This document shows positions 11,195 to 24,400 of a stretch of 64,000 bases of DNA, piece after piece. The DNA comes from Rhexocercosporidium sp. MPI-PUGE-AT-0058 (Eukaryota; Ascomycota; Leotiomycetes; Helotiales), in the NCBI GenBank assembly GCA_020746875.1, contig JAGTJL010000021.1, positions 496,001-560,000 on the forward strand, read 5' to 3'. The stretch's first letter is position 1; each line of letters opens with the position of its first letter. The position numbers and the translations under genes are program-made. The notes below the pieces were generated by a model. That model saw only the letters and a list, made by a program, of their open reading frames with translations. It had not been told where the DNA came from and did not search any database.

Positions 11195-13035
11195 ATGGCG
11201 ACCTCTCCCTCCCAATACCCCTCTCCAAGAGAGAAAACCCATCTTCCTTCTCCTAAAACAAACAGCGACACACCATCCCTCTCCTCAGAAGAAGCCTTCA
11301 CAAATCCAACCGGCATAGATGAGAAAGCACTATTGTGGAAGTTGGATTGGAAATTACTGCCGCCCTTGACATTACTTTATTTATTGAGTTTTTTGGATAG
11401 GAGTAATGGTATGTCTTTTACGTTTCGAGCAGACGATACTGTAGGATAGACTAATGAATGAAATCAACAGTGGGAAATGCTAGACTAGAAGGCTTGATCA
11501 CCGATCTTGACTTCACAGGAAACGAATATCTACTCACCCTCACAATCTACTTCGTCGGATATGTGCGTATCTCTACCCTTCCAGCATATCAACCCCATTA
11601 ATCCACCTTGAACATCAAAAATTAACCCCTCTTCCCCTTCCCCAGGTCCTTTTCGAAATCCCCTGCAACATAATTCTCAAACGTACCACCCCCCGCTTCT
11701 GGCTCCCTACCCTCATGCTCGCCTGGGGAATCGTCGCAACCCTCCTAGGCGTCACTCAAAACTTCGCCGGCTTCGTCGTCGCGCGCTTCTTCCTGGGTGT
11801 CACTGAGAGCGGTTTGTTTCCTGGTGTGGTGTTCTACTTGAGTATGTGGTATAAGAGAACGGAGACGCATTACAGGGTTGCATTGTTCTTCTCGGCGGCA
11901 AGTTTGGCGGGGGCGTTTGGTGGGATATTGGCGTTTGCGATTGCGAAGATGGATGGCGTTGGGGGTATCAGGTGAGTGGTTCTTCATCAGTGAGAATTTG
12001 AAGTCTGGGGATGAGAGATGAGACTTTGACGGCGATGTTCGCTAACTGGTTGCATAGGGATGGAGATGGATTTTCATACTGGTACGTCCCCTTCTCCCCT
12101 CGCTCGGCTATTTCCAATGTCTACAAACAAACAAACCTCCACCCATACAACACCAAAACAAGCAAAACAGAACGTCCAACTAATCCAACTCCCACCAACA
12201 GGAAGGACTCCTCACTGTCGTCGTCTCCCTCCTCGCCTACTTCTTCATCCACAACTACCCCTCAACAGCCACCTTCCTCACCCCCTCCGAACGATCCTTC
12301 ATCCACGCCCGCCTCTCCGCCTCTTCAGACGCAACCAACACCGAAGCCTTCCTCTGGTCCAACGTCCGCGCCGCACTTTCCGACTACAAATGCTGGCTCT
12401 ACGGTCTAGGATTCCACACCATGTCCCTCCCCCTCTACACACTCTCCCTCTTCCTGCCTACAATAATAAAGCAACTCGGCTACACATCCGCCGAAGCCCA
12501 ATTGTTAACCGTGCCACCCTACGCAGTCGCCACGATCCTGACAGTAATAATCGCTATTTTGTCAGAGAAGACGAAGAAACGCGCACCCTTCATCCTAGCA
12601 TCGAGTAGTTTCGCGATCGTGGGCTATATAATCCTCCTCACTGCCCCAGTAGACAAACCGGGCGTCTCATACACAGGCACCATCTTCGCAGCAGCGGGTA
12701 TCTACCCCAGTACGGCTATTGTATTGTCCTGGCCAGCGGCGAATGTGAGTGGGCAGAGCAAGAGGGCGACTGCGACGGCGATGACTATCACGATTGGGAA
12801 TCTAGGGGCTGTTCTTGGGACGCAGTTGTATAGGCCGAAGACGAGCCCGAGGTGGTATCTGGGACATGGGTTCGCGTTGGGATATTTGGTGGCGAATTTG
12901 TGTGTTGTGGGTGCGCTTTGGGGGTTGTTGGAGAGGGAGAATAGGGTAAAGATTGCTAGGAGGGAGGCGGGGGAGACTGGCGGGGTGGGGGTGGTGAAGA
13001 GTGATGAGGATGTGAGGTGGTTGTTTCAAACGTAG
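11195..13035 (+). CDS. MFS transporter, Dal5/Tna1-type anion:cation symporter
   Basis: Exons read as 11195-11408, 11471-11562, 11646 to about 11957/11971, 12058-12081 and 12202-13035, giving about 491-496 residues, normal for the family. The N-terminus is hydrophilic. The first membrane segment leads into the family sequence FLDRSNVGNARLEG. The second exon block carries the conserved RFFLGVTESGLFPGVVFYLS motif, and exon 4 encodes GWRWIFIL just before EGLLTVV. Twelve membrane segments are expected. The family imports small organic anions (allantoate, nicotinate, pantothenate and similar) across the plasma membrane with protons; the substrate here cannot be read. The gene stands alone, so context gives no pathway. 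The ideal donor of intron 3 (GTGAGT at 11972) breaks the frame into exon 4, while a weaker GTTGGG donor at 11958 keeps it. Confidence 0.85.
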
Positions 13036-13562
13036 GGGGGCTGAGTGAATTGTTGTAGTATTGCTTAACAAGATCCATGAACATCTCGCTAGTAGGTATG
13101 AGAGAAATGGGATCAAGTCTTGGAAAGAATTGTTGTTCATTCATGATTATCTATTAACGCAGACTTAAGCCTATCATCTTTTCATGCCTGGGCATGTATT
13201 TTTCTCCAAACGCTCACAGTTGTCTGTCGTGTCGTCCTATCTTCTCAGATGCCCTAAAGCAAGCAAACAAGGCATGCAAATCGTCAACGGGTATCGTAGC
13301 AAAGCCACTACCGTAACACCTGTTGGTCCAGACCATGCAACTCCATTTTCCATGCGAGAGAGAGAGCCGCCATGCAGACCATGTAAAGGAAAATAAGCAA
13401 AGAAAAAGAGTAGTCCAGGATGAGTCGACTCCGCCAAAAAGAGTTGGCATTGATCAACAAAGGAGGAATGTCGTATGATTGAAGAATCAAATCTAATAAG
13501 GTGGGAATCCGACAAGAGAGTCGAAAATGGTCTTTTTACAAGCCGAGCTGTCTAGTAAGTAC
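13036..13562. other. Convergent 3' spacer
   Basis: Tail-to-tail spacer between the MFS gene (plus) and the Red1-like gene (minus). I see no gene here; presumably it holds both 3' UTRs. Confidence 0.5.
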
Positions 13563-16500
13563 TCAGATGGTCGTGCCTTCAAGCGCAGCCAAAACTTTGG
13601 ACTTATCGCCGAGGAAATTTGCGCGGTGGGCAATAATTTCAGAAGCAATGACGTCGAAGTCTCTAATCTTCCGCAGTCGTAGGTCTAGAAGGACTCTTCT
13701 CAAACCCGCGCAGAAACGGTCTCGTTGCTCGCCTTTAAATTCTTCTGGTGAGCCGAGGGCAGTCAAAACAGCATCATCTGTTAATACACAAGTCAGCTCC
13801 AACACAAAAAGGAATACTACGAAACAGCCTTCAGGCTTCATCTGACAACCCACGCACCAGGGAGACCAATATCTCTGAAATGTTGGGAGTCGCAGGTAGG
13901 GTCATTGCAGATGCCACCGGCTAGTTCAAAGCGGCAAAATTCGTTCATAACGTCAATTTTGTGACTGTAAGTCTTTGACTTTAAGCCGCCCGAGACATCC
14001 TGTTTGAAATTTGGATGAAATCGATAAGCTCTGAACTTCTTCAACGGACTCTCATAAGGGGTGAATGTTTCGGGTTTGTCAACGGCCACTGTACGTTCCT
14101 AATGGGTTGTTAGCATAGAAGAGGCCTGAAACAGGATGGTAAATATGTTGTGTACTTCAACCACTTGTGGTGGGAAACTACCATTTGTGGAAGGTAGATT
14201 CTCCTCGCTATGAACTTGCTCAACATCATTAGCTGCTGGTGCTGGCTCAAATTCTGGCATGTCAACATTTAGATTCTCATCATCTGCAACTTCGGATACA
14301 ATCTCGGGGGGAGCGGGACTGAAAGGTGGCGAATCAGGGGCGAATTGCGCATCGATGGGGGGCGTAGCTTCAGGAGGTTCGTAGTCGTCGGATTCGTGTT
14401 GAGGAGCATCGGGGACCGTACGATCGAGAGTTGGCGAGTATTCAGGACTTCTAATTTGCTCGCGAACATGACCTGGCGTCTGGGGTGTCAACTGGCTTGG
14501 GTCTGGTGCATAAAAATCCTCGATATCCATGTCGTCCTCCACTTTGCCATGCGAGTCAACTTCAGCACGGACGGCCTCTTGCAAAGCTGCCTCGAGGGCT
14601 TGATCAGTCGAACTGTTTTCCTTTGACACTTCTTGGTCCTTAGTCTCTGCTAGCGTCTCACTAGAGTGATTCTCCGCAGGGCTGGATACAGGATTTGGGT
14701 TGCCCGAAGTGACCTCATTGCCATTAACCTGTGGCGATCTGGGCAGTTCCATACGGGGCAAGTCGCTATTGATAGCCGAAGGCTGGACACTTCCAGCTAC
14801 ATCTTCACGCGTAGGTTGGGCAGTAGTAGCAGTGGTTGGAATGGAGGAGTGATCAAGTGACGCAGCATCACTTGCTTCGGTAACAAGGCCGTATGATGGT
14901 GGGCGAGCAGGATCTATCTAGTAAGCATGGCTACGAAGGAGCAAAACAAAGGTGCCGAAAAGAGGAAGGGGAAGAGGGGAAGCAAGTCGACATACCTTCG
15001 CTGATAGTAGATTCTTGTCTGTTAAGATCTTCTAACTTGTCCTTTTGAACTTGCAATTGGTCTTCCGCTTCCTGCCCAAGTCGCTCCATTTCCTCTGCCA
15101 AGAGACGCTTATCCTCAAGACTTTTCTGGACAGAGGCTTCGATCTTCGCCATCTCGGCTCGTAACAGCTCGAGTCTGGATTGGTTTTGCTGGACTTCGGC
15201 ATCAACGCGTGGAATATCGGCTGCGAGCTCCTCTCTACGAAGGCGCTTCTGTTCATCTTCACTCTTCTTCAGCTCTGCAGCTTTTTGAACCTCAGCAGCT
15301 TGAGCTTCAGCGAGTCGTTGTTGATCAAGAGCAACATTAGCGGCGGCAGTCTCAATCATCTCCTGCATCTTGATGGAACTTTCAACCTTACTGGCGATAC
15401 TGGTGGCAGGGGGGTTGGAGACGTTCGTCCTGGGTTCGTTTGCCTCTGAAACTTGGGGTGTACGAGAGCCACTGGAAGCTTGTTTTGCTCTTTGGCGAGC
15501 CTCACGCAGTGCAATTTGCTTCTTTAGTTTCTCCATTTCGCTCTGCACATGGGTCAAGCGTCCGGCAGTGTTTGGTGCTCCTTGTATAGGCGGGGTATTT
15601 GCGGCTGAAGAGTTCGGTGGCGGGGTGTAAAGCTTACGTGGAGGGAAGTTGGATAGGGGAGGGAGGTTTTGAATCGCAGCGGAACGTTGGTCGGACATCT
15701 TTCTTGCTGACTGCGTTGGTGAATCTTGGGTGGCTTGAGACTCGAGGTCCATTGCAACATCCTCATCGTCCGAGTCACCTTCATCGTCACTGACAGTAAT
15801 GACCAGGCGTTGGTCGCTGCGACTGTGGCCGAAAGGTCGCTTGAAAGGTGTGCTAATTGGGGTAGCTTCATCAAAGTCAGCCGCTACAGGGCGCTTCCGG
15901 ATATTGCTAAGATTCGAAGACGACATATTGGACGGGAGACTCGTAGGAGCGCTGCCTGAAGTAGATGCTAGGAAAAGGCCAGGAATCAACGATGCCGGCT
16001 GTGTGACATTGATTGGAGGAGCAGGTGAAGTTGAGGTAGAAGGTTTGTCGACCTGAAGTTGAGCGATTGGGACAGGAGATGTAGATAGAGGGGAGGGAGA
16101 AGTTGAAGGATGAGATAGAGGGACCTTGGTCGGTGCGGCCTGAGGAATTGGGACATCAACGCCTGCGCTAGAGGCTTTGTTGTCAACTTTTGCGGCTGCC
16201 TTTTGAGCGCGCTCCTCTCGAGACTTGCGAAGCGCCTCCATTTTTGACTGAAGAGTCTTCTGTTTCTCTGTCATGACCGCTGGTTTGGAGGGAACAGCAA
16301 CAGCCTTTGCTGAATGCAATGTTGAAATGCCACCACTGTTGGCAGAAGACGTATTGTTACCCAAGGAGGATAACGACGCGCGCTCCTTACCAAGCCCATT
16401 ACTTCCCGAGTTGTTACCTTCGAGCCCGCCAGTAGAAGTGGTGTTCGACGACCCAGAGGGTACATTTTCCTTGCCCAATTTGTGTATGGAGCTGAATCCT

Positions 16501-17642
16501 ACTGAGTTGCCCCCAAGAGTAGATCCCTCGTTGACAGATTTGACAGAGTTCCGAGTCATTTTGAGCTCATCAAAGAGACTACCCACTACTTCTTTACTGA
16601 AACCCTCGTCGATATACGTCTGGTAACGAATATCATAAGGCCAAAGATTTAATATTGCGGCCTGAGCTTTCTTACGAGACTCGATCACGGATCTGCCGTT
16701 AGTCATAGAAGTGTTCTGATTGGAAGGAGGCTGAGGAGGAGGATTGGCCTGTTGAGCGGCTGCGTCATTCTTTTGAGGTTGGTGATAACTATTTGTTTGG
16801 GTGTCTGTTCTTGAGGAAGAGCCCGCTCCATTTTGGGACCAACCGTGCTGACTCTGCGGGGTGCTGTTGGCATCCTCCGCATGGCTGTTGTTTGTATATG
16901 AAGTGTAATGTTCCGTTTGGGCCGCGACTGGAGGAACATAAGGCGAAAAAGAGCCGGACTTTTGGTGTCTGCTCTGCGTAGAGTCTCTTGGCGAGTAGTT
17001 GTAGTTATATGCTGGATCGTATTAGTGAGTAGACGAGTCACTGGAGGAGTTGATCAGCTTACTGGGATAGGAAGCTTGCTGTGGACTGTAGTCTCTCGCT
17101 TTAGAGTGAACAGCACGTTGTGCAGTGTCAACATAACCTGTGCCGCCATTTTCGCGAAGTTGAGATGCGCCATAGCCATTAGAAGGAGTTTGTGTAGCAT
17201 TTGCATTTTCCTCGAACTCGCCCTCGTCTAGGTCACCTTGATCATAAGGTTTGATCCCCGGGACTTGTTGCTGGTACGCAGGCTGGCTAGGTGTTTGATA
17301 GTAGGGTGTAGAGTGCTGCGCACTGTTTGTGTAGCCAGGGTACTGTGTTCCGTTGGTTGGGGTAGTGTACGAAGGCAATGGGACGGACTCTTGGTTCCAG
17401 CCTGTAAATATTGGCAGAGGAGGAACGCCAGCTGCGACTGCTGAAGCACTGAAAGAAGGAATAGACCTGTTGTATCCATATGCTGACATTGAAGTGTCGT
17501 AGTGAGATGCCATATGTCCCTGTTGACTATCGTCTGCTTGAAGATACTGGTTTGGGTAGGTAGGAGGAAGGAAGGGAGGATTCTGTTGATCGCGAGTGCC
17601 ATAGCCAGGGGCATACGATGGTGTTGAAGGATAGTCTGACAT
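13563..17642 (-). CDS. Red1/ZFC3H1-like zinc-finger protein of nuclear RNA decay
   Basis: Five exons on the minus strand keep frame throughout: 17642-17063, 17011-14996, 14913-14156, 14098-13858 and 13777-13563, giving 1269 residues. The N-terminal third is Gln/Pro/Ser/Tyr-rich and disordered, with an acidic DLDEGEFEE patch. A segment near residue 300 (NLWPYDIRYQTYIDEGF) looks folded. Residues around 745-860 form a long charged coiled coil. Near the C-terminus lies C-x8-C-x4-C-x3-H (CRFELAGGICNDPTCDSQH, about residues 1173-1191), the putative zinc-finger domain that defines fission-yeast Red1 and human ZFC3H1. In those proteins it belongs to the scaffold of MTREC/PAXT, which hands meiotic or aberrant polyadenylated RNA to the nuclear exosome. 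Function here is inferred from that finger and the coiled-coil layout. The gene diverges from the myosin gene over about 800 bp. Confidence 0.8.
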
Positions 17643-18438
17643 TGTTGCACGAGTAGGAAACGAGTTGCATTATCGTCCGAAGGGCTGAAGTATTAGTGAA
17701 GGCGGGAGGGAAGGCTCTTCGAGATGCGCGGAACTGTTTGCTGGAGCTAGCTACTCCTCCTTGACCATTGTCGCAACAATGAAAAAAGATTTACAGAGAA
17801 GCGAATAGGGAATGCAGGAGAATGAGAGAGAAGCGCGAGAGGGAAGCTGTATGCGCAGATTAGAATCCCGAATCAGAGATAGACAGCGGCACCTATTCGA
17901 GGCAGAGTGGTGGGCAGTGAGTGAGTTTCTTTGATGGAAAGGTGAAGCTTTTAGAAGCAAGCAAGCAACAGGCGCTTAGGAAGCAAACGCATGCACTATA
18001 GATTCCGAGCTAAGGTGTTTCGAGACAAGCGGGCATCTAGGGTCACGGGGCAGGCGCGTCCAGCTTCGAAAAGGCGCTAAGGCAGGACGCGGGCGGTTGC
18101 TGTCTGACGCTCGGTTGTTTACTTTAGCTGGCCGGCCCACCAGTCAGCGCCGCGTCTATCACAACAGAGAAGAGTAGAGGAGAGAAACATCGAAGGGACA
18201 TGGTCATACGCACCTGCTTGTCACCACAACCAACAACCAACAGCGAATTCGACTTTCTTTCGTGTTCCATCTGCAGAATCTGGATTCGCTCGCTTTCTTG
18301 ATCCTTTTCTCATAATTCCGCCCTTCAAGCACCCACCCAGGCTTCTCTGTAGCCAAACAAATGATTCACGACGTTTGATTTTGTTTTCATTCGAAATACA
18401 ACTGTCCATGTTGACATCTGCGCATTGAGCACATCACC
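17643..18438. promoter_or_regulatory. Divergent promoter region, Red1-like gene and myosin II
   Basis: This 796-bp interval separates two head-to-head genes, so it must hold both promoters and 5' UTRs. Its right half before 18439 is C/T-rich. I see no convincing TATA box and no gene in it. Confidence 0.6.
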
Positions 18439-21400
18439 ATGGCTTCCACCTCGCCACAGAAACGCGGCAATCCCTTCTCGAGGACAGGCTCTTCGTCTCC
18501 TGGTCCCGGAAATCCCAATAGCAGGCCAAAGTCAATGATTTCCACTTCGCCATTGTCAGGTCCCCAGAGCTCCGGACACAACAGATCATATTCTTCACTG
18601 GCAGCAGTTGCGGCAGCTGCACCGCCTACTTATACACCAGTAGCACGGCATCGATCGAATTCAAAGACAACTCTACCTTCCTCCAATACATTTGCGCCTT
18701 CATTCATCAAATCAGAAGAGATGCAGCGGGGACCAGACACTATAAAGGGAATTGAAGGAGAGAATGACTTCTCTGGCAAGAGATATGTCTGGCTGAAGGA
18801 TCCAAGTACTGCATTTGTAAAGGGATGGGTGGTGGAAGAATTGGAGGATAACCACATTCTCGTCCAATGTGATGATGGGAGTGTATGTGTGCCCGCAGCA
18901 TCAAAAATTGACAAATGCTGACCAGCTTTTAGCAAAGAGAGGTCCACGCAGATAGTGTTGACAAGGTCAATCCAGCCAAGTTCGACAAAGCAGACGACAT
19001 GGCAGAGCTTACCCACCTGAACGAAGCCTCCGTGGTCCACAACCTTCACATGAGATACCAGGCGGATTTAATATACACATACTCGGGCTTGTTTTTGGTG
19101 GCAATCAATCCATATTGCCCATTAACGATTTATACGAACGAGTATATCAATATGTACAAGGGACAAGGGAGGGAGGACACAAAACCACATATATACGCCA
19201 TGGCAGATGAAGCTTTCCGGAATCTGGTGGACGAGGGGGAGAACCAGAGTATCCTGGTGACTGGAGAATCAGGTGCTGGAAAGACCGAGAACACGAAAAA
19301 GGTTATCCAATATCTGGCTGCAGTTGCACACTCAGACTCGCCGGTCAAGAATAAGGCACAGCAACATTCCAATCTATCACAACAGATTCTACGGGCAAAT
19401 CCTATCCTGGAAGCTTTTGGAAACGCTCAAACCGTACGAAACAACAATTCTTCTCGTTTTGGAAAGTTCATTAGGATCGAATTTACTCGTGCTGGAACTA
19501 TTGCAGGAGCTTTCATCGACTGGTATTTGCTTGAGAAGTCTCGCGTTGTGCGGCTCAATGCTCATGAGCGAAATTACCATGTCTTCTATCAACTGCTGAA
19601 AGGCGCTGATCGAAAATTGAAGCAAGATTTCATGCTTGACGGGCTCGATGTCGAAGATTTTGCTTACACTCGGGACGGCCACGACACGATTGCTGGAGTT
19701 TCGGATCAGGAGGAGTGGAGTTCCCTGATTGAAGCTTTTGCTATCATGGGATTTGCAGACAAAGAACAGGTTTCAATTCTGCGCACTATTGCTGCTGTTC
19801 TCCATTTGGGCAACATCACTGTTGTCAAGGAGAGTAGAGCAGCCGACCAGGCTCGACTTGCTTCCGATGCTCGTACGCACGCCGACAGGATGTGCAGATT
19901 ACTAGGAATACCAGTTGAGCCGTTCCTCCAAGCACTCCTACATCCCAGAGTGAAGGCCGGAAGAGAATGGGTGGAAAAAGTTCAGACTCCAGAGCAAGTT
20001 AGATTTGCGATCGATGCTCTCGCCAAGGGTATATACGAACGTAGCTTTGGGGACCTTGTCAGCCGTATCAATAGGCAACTGGATCGTACTGGAATGGGTC
20101 TCGATGACTCCCGTTTTATTGGCGTCCTCGATATCGCTGGGTTTGAAATCTTTGAGGAGAATAGCTTTGAGCAACTGTGCATCAACTACACGAACGAGAA
20201 GCTTCAGCAATTTTTCAATCACCACATGTTCGTTCTAGAGCAAGAGGAGTATGCCCGGGAGCAGATTGAGTGGAAGTTTATCGATTTCGGGCACGACTTG
20301 CAACCTACAATCGATCTCATTGAGTTGCCCAATCCTATTGGAATCTTTTCTTGCCTGGACGAAGACTGTGTAATGCCAAAGGCCACCGACAAATCTTTCA
20401 CCGAGAAGCTCCATTCGCTCTGGGATAAGAAGACAACGAAATACCGCCCCTCTCGTCTTGGCCAAGGTTTCATGCTCACTCATTATGCTGCTGAAGTTGA
20501 ATATTCGACAGAAGGCTGGCTAGAAAAGAACAAGGATCCGCTAAATGATAACATCACACGACTTCTTGCTGCATCTACCGACAAACACGTTGCGACTCTC
20601 TTCGTAGATTGCGCTGATACCGATGGAGACCCAGGGGCTACTCGAAGTCGAGTGAAGAAGGGACTCTTCCGTACTGTTGCGCAACGACACAAGGAGCAGC
20701 TTTCCAGTTTAATGGCACAACTTCACTCAACGCATCCCCACTTTGTTCGATGTATCATCCCCAATCACAAAAAGCGTCCCAAGCAATTAAGTGCGCCGCT
20801 TGTCCTGGACCAACTGCGCTGCAATGGTGTACTAGAGGGCATTCGAATTGCCAGGACCGGGTTCCCCAATCGACTCCCGTTCTCCGAATTCAGACAACGA
20901 TACGAAGTTCTCTGTCGGAATATGCCCAAGGGGTATCTCGATGGCCAAACAGTAGCAACAATTATGCTCGAAAAACTCAACCTCGACAAGTCTCTGTTTC
21001 GCGTCGGTATCACGAAGGTTTTCTTTAGAGCAGGCGTTCTTGCAGAGCTTGAGGAGCAGAGGGACGACTTGATTCGGGAAATCATTGCTCGTTTCCAATC
21101 TGTTGCCCGAGGTTTCACTCAGCGAAGAATTGCCAACAAGAGACTTTACCGAGCTGAGGCAACTCGTATAATTCAAAGGAACTTCCAGGTATACCTAGAC
21201 CTGTGTGAAAATCCTTGGTGGAGACTCTTGGTGAAGATGAAACCGCTGCTTGGCGCTACTCGTACCTTTGGAGAAGTCAAGAAGCGGGACGAGATGATTC
21301 AAAAGCTTACCGAGAAGATGGAGCAAGAAGCCGCTTCTCGCCAGCGGCTTGAGGATGAACGTCGCAAAGCCCACATTGACCTGCAGGGCTTACAACAAGT

Positions 21401-24400
21401 CCTCGAGGGTGAGCGTGCTACAGCGTTGGACAAGGAGGAAATCTCTCGGAGGCTTCAAGAGCAGAAGAGTCAGCTGGAAGATGCCCTGCAGGCCGCCGAG
21501 CAGGAAATCACCGATCTTGAAAACCAACAAGATGTCCTTTTGCAAACTAGACAAAAGGCAGAGAAGGACAGCGAGATGTACCGTTCCCAACTGGAGCAGG
21601 CTGGACAAATGATGGTAATGCTTGAGGCAGAGAAGAGAGAGCGAACTCAGGAGAGGGACGATCTCCAGGCTCGACTAGACGAGATGACCAGAGATCAATC
21701 CCAAAAGAGCGCCGAGGAGTCGCGTCTGCAGAAGGACAACAGTATGCTGCAAAGCCAACTGAGCTTGAAGGATAGGAAGCTCCAGGATCTCGAAGGTCAG
21801 CTTCTCAAGGTGGATCATGAAAGCGACATCAAGCTAGCCAATGCCACCCGAGACCTTCAGGCAACTCGCAGTAGGGAGCAAGGTTTGACCAGCGAGAACC
21901 GAAAACTGAACCAACAACTTTCCGAGTTGGCTGCTGCATCTACTGGATACGAGGATATTGTTCGTCGAAAGGACAGCGAGCTCTCCGTCCTCCGATCTGA
22001 CAATGGGAAGTATGAGGCGGAGCGGAAGAAATTCGAGGATGAAAAACGTTCCCTTATGGCCGAGAAAGAAAATGTTGTCAATCGACTCCGGGAAGTCCAG
22101 GCCGAAATATTTGCGATGAAGTCTCAAAAGGCCCACCTCGAAAAGGAAGCAGCGGAAACCAAGAAGCTTCTTGATGCCCGACTTACTGAAGATGCCCAAG
22201 CAGGTGAGACTCGCAAACGATTGGAGCAGGACATCGAGTATTACAAGGGCGAGCTCGACAAGACGCAAAAAGAGCTCAGCAGGACGGCTCAGTCGCGGGA
22301 TGATGTTCAAATGCTTGCGGAACACAAGTACAAGGAGCTTAACGACAAGTTCTTGGAAGTAAACGAAGCGAAGATCATCATCGAAAAGGAGCTCTACGTA
22401 CAGCAGGATACCCTGAGACGTGCCATGGAAGCGAGAGTCACCGCCGAGAAGGAACGCAACGAGGCTAGGAATGAGATCAGACGACTCAGAGAGGCCAAGA
22501 CCGCTGCTGAAGAGGCCAGAATCCAGGCAGAGCTGTCGAACGATCGAAGTGCACTGCGAGTAGCGCGTGAGAGGGAGACCAGCCTGCGGAAAGATCTGGA
22601 CGAGGAGCAGGGTCGAGCGAAGTACTTCGAAGAGCAATGCACTCTCCTTACCAGTCGAGTCAAGGAATTGGAAAAGACCATTCTTGATTCCGGTAAATTT
22701 GGCCTTCAGGTTGACCAAGAGAAGGATAGGCTGCAACGAGAACTTAACGCCGCTAAGAGTCGACTCATTGCTTCTGAGCGTGATAACAAAGCGCTGCTCA
22801 CCAAAATTCAACAAAAGGGTCTCGAAATATCTCGGTCAAACTCGGTGGTCAATCAGCGCAGTCAATCGGAACTGATTGCCTCACAGAGAGACAAAGCCAA
22901 GGCCGAAGAGCAGAATCGAAAGATCACCAAGCAACTAGAGACCGCCCAAAATGAGATCGCTTCACTTCGGAAGAAGAATGAAAAGCTTCAATTGGACTTG
23001 GAAGATCGAGCTCATGAAGTTGCTCGCGAGCACAAGACAACCAGAAATGCCGAAAAGTCATCATCTACCACAACCAGCCAGTTGGCCGAAGCAGTTAGAA
23101 ATCTCGAAGCCGAGAGACAACAACACACTCGATCCAGGGAATCCAATCGTCAATTACAGACTATTGTTGAGACTCGCGAGCAAGAGCTACTAAGCTTGTT
23201 GAGGAGGGTTGACCCAGAAACTACGCATCCGATGCCTCAGCTTGACGGGGGGGCTGATAGAAATGCGACAAAAACCCCAAACCTTGTACCAACTCTTGTT
23301 CAAAAAGTCGAAGAGCTGTACCAAAACCTGCGGGTCCAAATGGCTGGTAGAGCCAATGCGGAATCCCAAGTGGCAGAGTTGCGAAAGAGATTCGAAGATG
23401 AGTTTGGAGATTCGCCTGAGAGACATTCTCCTAGTCGCCCTAGACTTGAGGAAATCAACCCCAACCAGGCTTCTTTCAACCAATCGCCAAGTCATCTTCG
23501 AAACAAACTCAACGCACGGCCTCGCTCAAACGTCACTACGCCTACTCGCAGATTTCCAAGTAATGGAGCCGATGCTCAGGACTCGGGACGATCTGACCGG
23601 ACGGCTGATATACTAAGCTTCAACAACCGAATGGACCTCAAAGCCGACTTTGAAGAACTTCAAAATCAACTCCAGATGAGCCAGATGCAGAACCGGCACC
23701 TCCAGAGCCAACTCGAGCGGACAACACCTGCTAGAGAACTGTGGCCAGAAGACAGCCCATCGATCCGCCGTGTACAGAAATTGGAACAAGCCAACAGCAG
23801 ACTTCATGAGATGCTGGATGACTCTGCCAAGAAAGTTTCTGCGTTAGAGAAGAGTATCCAGACAGGAGAGCTATCACTCCGAGACATCCAGACCAAGTCG
23901 CATGAAGAGCTTTTTGATCTCATCAACAGTCAAGAAGACTCTCGTCGGTCCTTGCTTCACATCCATAACGATACTATCGCAGAGCTTAATGATACCAAGA
24001 AGCATCACGAGAGCCTGAAACATACTCGCGCTACCTTGGAAGTTGAACTTAGAGATGCCAAGTCAGACCTTGAGGATGTGACACAACAGAGGGAGCAGGA
24101 TGCTGTCAATCGATCACAACTGCTTCAGGAGTTTGCTGACCTTCAAATTCGTCTTGATGCTGAATCTTCTAAACTACTCGACGTCACTTCCAGTCTTTCT
24201 TTGTACAAAAGTCGTGCCGATGAGTACTTTAGTAAATTGGAGCAAGCTGAGATCGCTGTCATGAAGGCAACCCGGGCTGAGCAATTTGCCAAGTCCCAAG
24301 CAAGAGAGGCAGAGGAAACATGTGCCGAGATCATGTCTGAACGCAAGCAGACGGATGCCACTATCGAAGACCTGCAACGACAAAATCAAAGCTACGAAGA

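Noticed and set aside
21834..22814. 326-codon minus-strand frame inside the myosin tail
   Set aside because: It is the antisense of the coiled-coil coding sequence (Leu/Phe-rich mirror of Glu/Lys codons).
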